Shown one piece after another: positions 5,889-8,251 of a stretch of 8,251 nucleotides of DNA (position 1 is its first letter; each line of letters starts with the position of its first letter). Source of the stretch: JARRRL01 sp037380725 (GTDB lineage Bacteria; Pseudomonadota; Gammaproteobacteria; Pseudomonadales; JANQJO01); NCBI GenBank assembly GCA_037380725.1, contig JARRRL010000151.1:1-8251 (forward strand), written 5' to 3'. The notes under the pieces are model-generated. The model worked only from the letters and a program-made list of their open reading frames with translations. It did no database searches and had not been told where the DNA came from. Position numbers and translations under genes: made by a program.

Positions 5889-7372
5889 AATGTACGCAGA
5901 ACTTGTTCACGCGGCGTAGGCGCTTGTTGATAAGCCTCATACTGTGTGTGTGCTTTATACGGTTCAGCCAGTGCATTCAGTAACGAAACAAACACCGAAT
6001 AATCCCCGGCTTCAGCAGCACTGATTGCCGCCGCAACACGATGATTACGCGGAATAATCGCTGGATTCACCGCCTGCATACGCTCACGCGCGACGTGAAG
6101 ATCACGCTCGCGACTTGCCAACTGTTGCTGCCAATCATCCAGCCACACATGAAGCGCCTGTAAAACCGTCGGTGCTGTGTGATTGAATCTCGCCAAAAAA
6201 CGATCACGATCACAGGCCGCCTCACCCACCAAATCCGATAAATACCGGAAAAACAGTGTGTAATCCAAGCGACCCTGCTCCAACAAATGCAACAGTTTTT
6301 CCGAGCGAACTTCATCACCGTCTCGAACATCCGAAAACCCCAGCTTAGCTGCCATACCGCGCTCCCAAGCCTGCTGATACTGCACGGTATAATCGTTCAA
6401 GGCATCCGCTGCGTATTGTGCAGCGGTTTTCTCATCGCCCGGAAAACAGGTCAGCAACGCTTCAGCCAAACGAGCCAAATTCCATTGCCCAACGGCTGGT
6501 TGATTGCAATACGCATAGCGACCAGACTCATCAATGGCGCTGAACACCGTGCTTGCTCGATAAGCATCCATGAAAGCACAAGGACCGTAGTCGATGGTTT
6601 CACCACTCACGGTCATGTTGTCTGTATTCATCACTCCATGAATAAAACCCAACAACATCCAACGCGCAATCAGCTCAGCTTGACGCCGACAAATCAACTG
6701 AAACAGCTGCACACAACGATCTTCAGCTGCCGGATCAATTTCAGGGTAGTGTCGCGCCAAGACGTGTTCCACCAATGCATGCAGCGCAACTTTATCATCG
6801 CGCAACGCAAAATGTTGAAACGTACCAACGCGAATGTGACTGGCCGCCACACGCGTAAAAACAGCGCCTGGTTCACGCTGCTGACGCATGACGTATTCCC
6901 CACTGTTGACCACCGCCAAGCCACGCGTCGTCGGTACGCCTAAAGCGTGCATGGCTTCGCACATGATATACTCTCGCAAAGCAGCACCTAGTGGAGAGCG
7001 CCCATCACCATTGCGCGAGAATGGCGTACGACCACAGCCCTTGAGTTGAACATCTCGCCGATTTCCGGTTTGGTCAATCAGATCACCGAGCAATATAGCC
7101 CGACCATCTCCCAATTGTGGATTCAAGTGACCAAATTGATGGCCGCAGTAAGCCATCGCTAACGGGTCAGCGTCTTCGAACAACTGATTTCCCGAAAAAA
7201 GCGCAGCCAGTTCTTCCGCTGTTGCGCCGTCATAACAAATGCCTAGTTCATCCGCTAATTTAAAATTAAAGCGGATCATCCGTGGCTTTTTCACGGGTGT
7301 TGGTTGCACACGTTCAAAGCAAGATTCAGGTAAAGTAGCGTAAACATTAACAAATGACATACTCAATGACAT
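5876..7372 (-). CDS. selO: Protein adenylyltransferase SelO (YdiU/UPF0061 family)
   Basis: 498 residues, close to the usual bacterial length of ~480-490. SelO has a protein-kinase fold with inverted ATP binding and transfers AMP to Ser/Thr/Tyr of target proteins; in E. coli it is linked to redox stress and glutathionylation. Visible family motifs are YCGHQFGHLNPQLGDGRA (~75-92), QLKGCGRTPFSRNGDGRSPLG (~109-129) with the ATP-binding Lys111, Glu134 in REYIMCEA, TRVAASHIRVG (Arg174, Arg181), and NTDNM (Asp251 base, Asn252) followed by DYGPCAFMD with metal-binding Asp261. The C-terminus is FCGT, with Cys496 at the position of the conserved redox Cys (selenocysteine in animals). All catalytic residues expected from the Pseudomonas syringae enzyme are present. 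ATG 7372 and ATG 7360 are both possible starts; neither has a strong ribosome binding site. It is flanked by 390-500 bp gaps and is probably monocistronic. The 3' end carries a 13-bp tandem repeat. Confidence 0.95.
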   Translation of the reverse strand: MSLSMSFVNVYATLPESCFERVQPTPVKKPRMIRFNFKLADELGICYDGATAEELAALFSGNQLFEDADPLAMAYCGHQFGHLNPQLGDGRAILLGDLIDQTGNRRDVQLKGCGRTPFSRNGDGRSPLGAALREYIMCEAMHALGVPTTRGLAVVNSGEYVMRQQREPGAVFTRVAASHIRVGTFQHFALRDDKVALHALVEHVLARHYPEIDPAAEDRCVQLFQLICRRQAELIARWMLLGFIHGVMNTDNMTVSGETIDYGPCAFMDAYRASTVFSAIDESGRYAYCNQPAVGQWNLARLAEALLTCFPGDEKTAAQYAADALNDYTVQYQQAWERGMAAKLGFSDVRDGDEVRSEKLLHLLEQGRLDYTLFFRYLSDLVGEAACDRDRFLARFNHTAPTVLQALHVWLDDWQQQLASRERDLHVARERMQAVNPAIIPRNHRVAAAISAAEAGDYSVFVSLLNALAEPYKAHTQYEAYQQAPTPREQVLRTFCGT

Positions 7373-7421
7373 ATTCCATCCATTCAGAAAAACCCCAAGG
7401 AGCTGGCACTGCAGCGAATCG

Positions 7422-7438
7422 ACAGGTTTTGAACCTGT
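7422..7438 (-). repeat. Perfect 7-bp hairpin resembling a tRNA T-arm
   Basis: ACAGGTT and AACCTGT pair perfectly around a 3-nt loop. Read on the minus strand as ACAGG-TTCAAAA-CCTGT it has a 5-bp stem and a 7-nt TTCAAAA loop, matching the tRNA T-loop pattern TTCRANN. No acceptor stem, D-arm or anticodon arm could be assembled around it, so it is not a functional tRNA. It lies ~50 bp before the selO start. Confidence 0.35.
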
Positions 7439-7487
7439 TGACCGTATACGCCAACACCTGAACCAAAACCGACCTTATCAATCATCT

Positions 7488-7513
7488 ACGGTGATATCAA
7501 TTCAAAAAAATAA
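7488..7513. repeat. Direct repeat copy 1
   Basis: ACGGTGATATCAATTCAAAA and the A-rich bases after it recur 116 bp downstream, with one 1-bp indel and one substitution over ~26 bp. Confidence 0.7.
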
Positions 7514-7603
7514 ACAGTGATTACCGCTCATCATATTTCTCAAATACCATTCACACAAGCCTTGATCGCACAAGAAGTTAACAACCATCCGGATAAAAAA
7601 CAC

Positions 7604-7630
7604 ACGGTGAATATCAATTCAAAAATATAA
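7604..7630. repeat. Direct repeat copy 2
   Basis: ACGGTGAATATCAATTCAAA and the AT-rich bases that follow are the second copy of the repeat starting at 7488. The two copies flank ~90 bp of non-coding sequence between the RND gene and selO. Confidence 0.7.
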
Positions 7631-7764
7631 TGTTCAGAATCTAATGTTTACAAAAAAACAGTGCTAATAGCGTACACCTCATGCCATGCCTCAAACACAA
7701 GACCAAGACCAAAGAGAGAATCCACTCAGAAGCGCCCTCATTAGAATTAAATATGACCAGTTAT

Positions 7765-8250
7765 CTACTCGTGCGCAAATTTATAATGCTTATAGGACAC
7801 ACCAAACAACAACGCATACAGTACCGGCACAAGCCCTAATGTCAGCACCGTTGAAAACAATAAACCCACCATAATCGCCACCGCCATGGGTTCCCACATT
7901 TCCCCGCCTCCCCAATACAAGGGGATTAAACCCAATACAGTGGTGGCAGTGGTGAGTAAAATAGGGCGCAAGCGTCGCTGCGCTGCTACGATAATGGCCT
8001 CGTGAAGGGCAACGCCGTTGTCGTGGTGTTCAAGTTGAATGCGTTCAATCAGTACAATCGCGTTGTTGATCACAATACCGGATAAAGAAATAATCCCCAG
8101 TAAAGTCATAAATCCGAAATACGAACGAAAGAGCAATAAACCAAAAATCACACCCGCCACCCCTAGCGGATTGGTCGTCAAGATGATCAATGGGCGTCGA
8201 ATGGAATTAAACTGTCCGACCAAGAGAATCAAAATTATGAAAATAGGAAT
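7765..8250 (-). CDS. RND efflux permease (AcrB/HAE-type), C-terminal end, 5' partial
   Basis: The frame is open to the right edge of the window and ends at TAG 7765-7767. The visible ~161 residues are the C-terminus of a ~1000-residue inner-membrane, proton-driven RND pump, covering the last transmembrane helices. Recognisable elements in order are a hydrophobic helix before QFNSIRRPLIILTTNPLGVAG, GFMTLLGIISLSGIVINNAIVLIERI, then RLRPILLTTATTVLGLIPL, a Gly-Gly-Gly-Glu turn with MWEPMAVAI, and a final helix GLLFSTVLTLGLVPVLYALLF ending in a short basic tail. The INNAIVL and RLRPILLT motifs are standard for this family. A TTG at 8230-8232 is internal, since the helix continues upstream of it without a stop. 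A periplasmic adaptor and outer-membrane partner would be expected beyond the window. Confidence 0.93.
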   Translation of the reverse strand: MPIFIILILLVGQFNSIRRPLIILTTNPLGVAGVIFGLLLFRSYFGFMTLLGIISLSGIVINNAIVLIERIQLEHHDNGVALHEAIIVAAQRRLRPILLTTATTVLGLIPLYWGGGEMWEPMAVAIMVGLLFSTVLTLGLVPVLYALLFGVSYKHYKFAHE

Positions 8251-8251
8251 T

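Larger units (their letters stand above)
7373..7764. other. Intergenic region between the RND permease gene and selO
   Basis: No coding sequence is supported in these ~390 bp; a 62-codon plus-strand frame at 7686-7874 mostly overlaps the RND gene in antisense and has no recognisable features. The stretch must contain the promoter of selO (minus strand) and the 3' end of the RND transcript, but I see no clear hexamer pair or strong terminator. It holds a pair of direct repeats (7488-7513 and 7604-7630) and a hairpin (7422-7438). Confidence 0.5.

Noticed and set aside
6287..6943. 218-codon open frame on the plus strand
   Set aside because: It lies wholly antisense to selO, whose protein motifs are unambiguous. 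The translation shows no recognisable family and the frame is a shadow.
7410..7470. A tRNA gene on the plus strand with a TTG (Gln) anticodon arm, ACAGG-TTTTGAA-CCTGT
   Set aside because: No D-arm, T-arm or acceptor stem can be paired around it, and the bases downstream lack a TTCGA-type loop.
7651..7677. Intrinsic terminator for the RND gene (minus strand, T-run after a GCTATTAGC hairpin)
   Set aside because: The stem is only 4 bp and cannot be extended, too weak to call despite the 7-base T-run.

Overview
The window reads as an accessory, rearranged stretch of a gammaproteobacterial-type chromosome. SelO and the RND permease are typical of that group. The large eukaryotic-like kinase fusion, the decayed intergenic sequence and the broken genes suggest a host-associated or intracellular lineage (Legionellales- or Endozoicomonas-like). 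That placement is inference from gene style only; there is no rRNA or other marker gene here.

Layout, left to right. (1) 2-624, plus strand: the 3' end of a glycine-rich, membrane-segment protein runs in from outside the window. It overlaps by 10 nt a 112-residue membrane protein. Together they look like the C-terminus of an exported toxin and its membrane immunity protein. (2) 625-1049: no intact gene. A decayed minus-strand coding remnant, possibly transposase, lies here, together with a promoter-like element whose 19-bp spacer is filled by a dyad. (3) 1050-2231, plus strand: an EntS-like (MFS_3/DHA3-type) MFS exporter that loses homology to its family before the last transmembrane segments. 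(4) 2027-5374, minus strand: a 1115-residue protein with a phosphoribosyltransferase-like region, a HAD phosphatase domain and a complete Ser/Thr protein kinase domain. Its 3' end overlaps the MFS gene in antisense by about 200 bp, and its last ~52 residues are simply the reverse complement of MFS codons. A recombination junction near 2187 therefore appears to have truncated both genes. (5) 5402-5875: intergenic, with a decayed plus-strand frame and three 13-bp tandem repeats. (6) 5876-7372, minus strand: selO, a pseudokinase-fold protein AMP-transferase with all catalytic residues and the C-terminal redox Cys. (7) 7373-7764: intergenic, with a pair of ~26-bp direct repeats and a tRNA T-arm-like hairpin. 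(8) 7765-8250, minus strand: the C-terminal end of an RND efflux permease whose 5' part lies beyond the window.

The genes do not form one obvious pathway. The three minus-strand genes (RND permease, selO, kinase fusion) are separated by 390-500 bp gaps and are probably separate transcription units. The strongest candidate for something undescribed is the PRTase-HAD-kinase fusion protein. The clearest structural observation is the junction that fused its 3' end to the antisense strand of an exporter gene.
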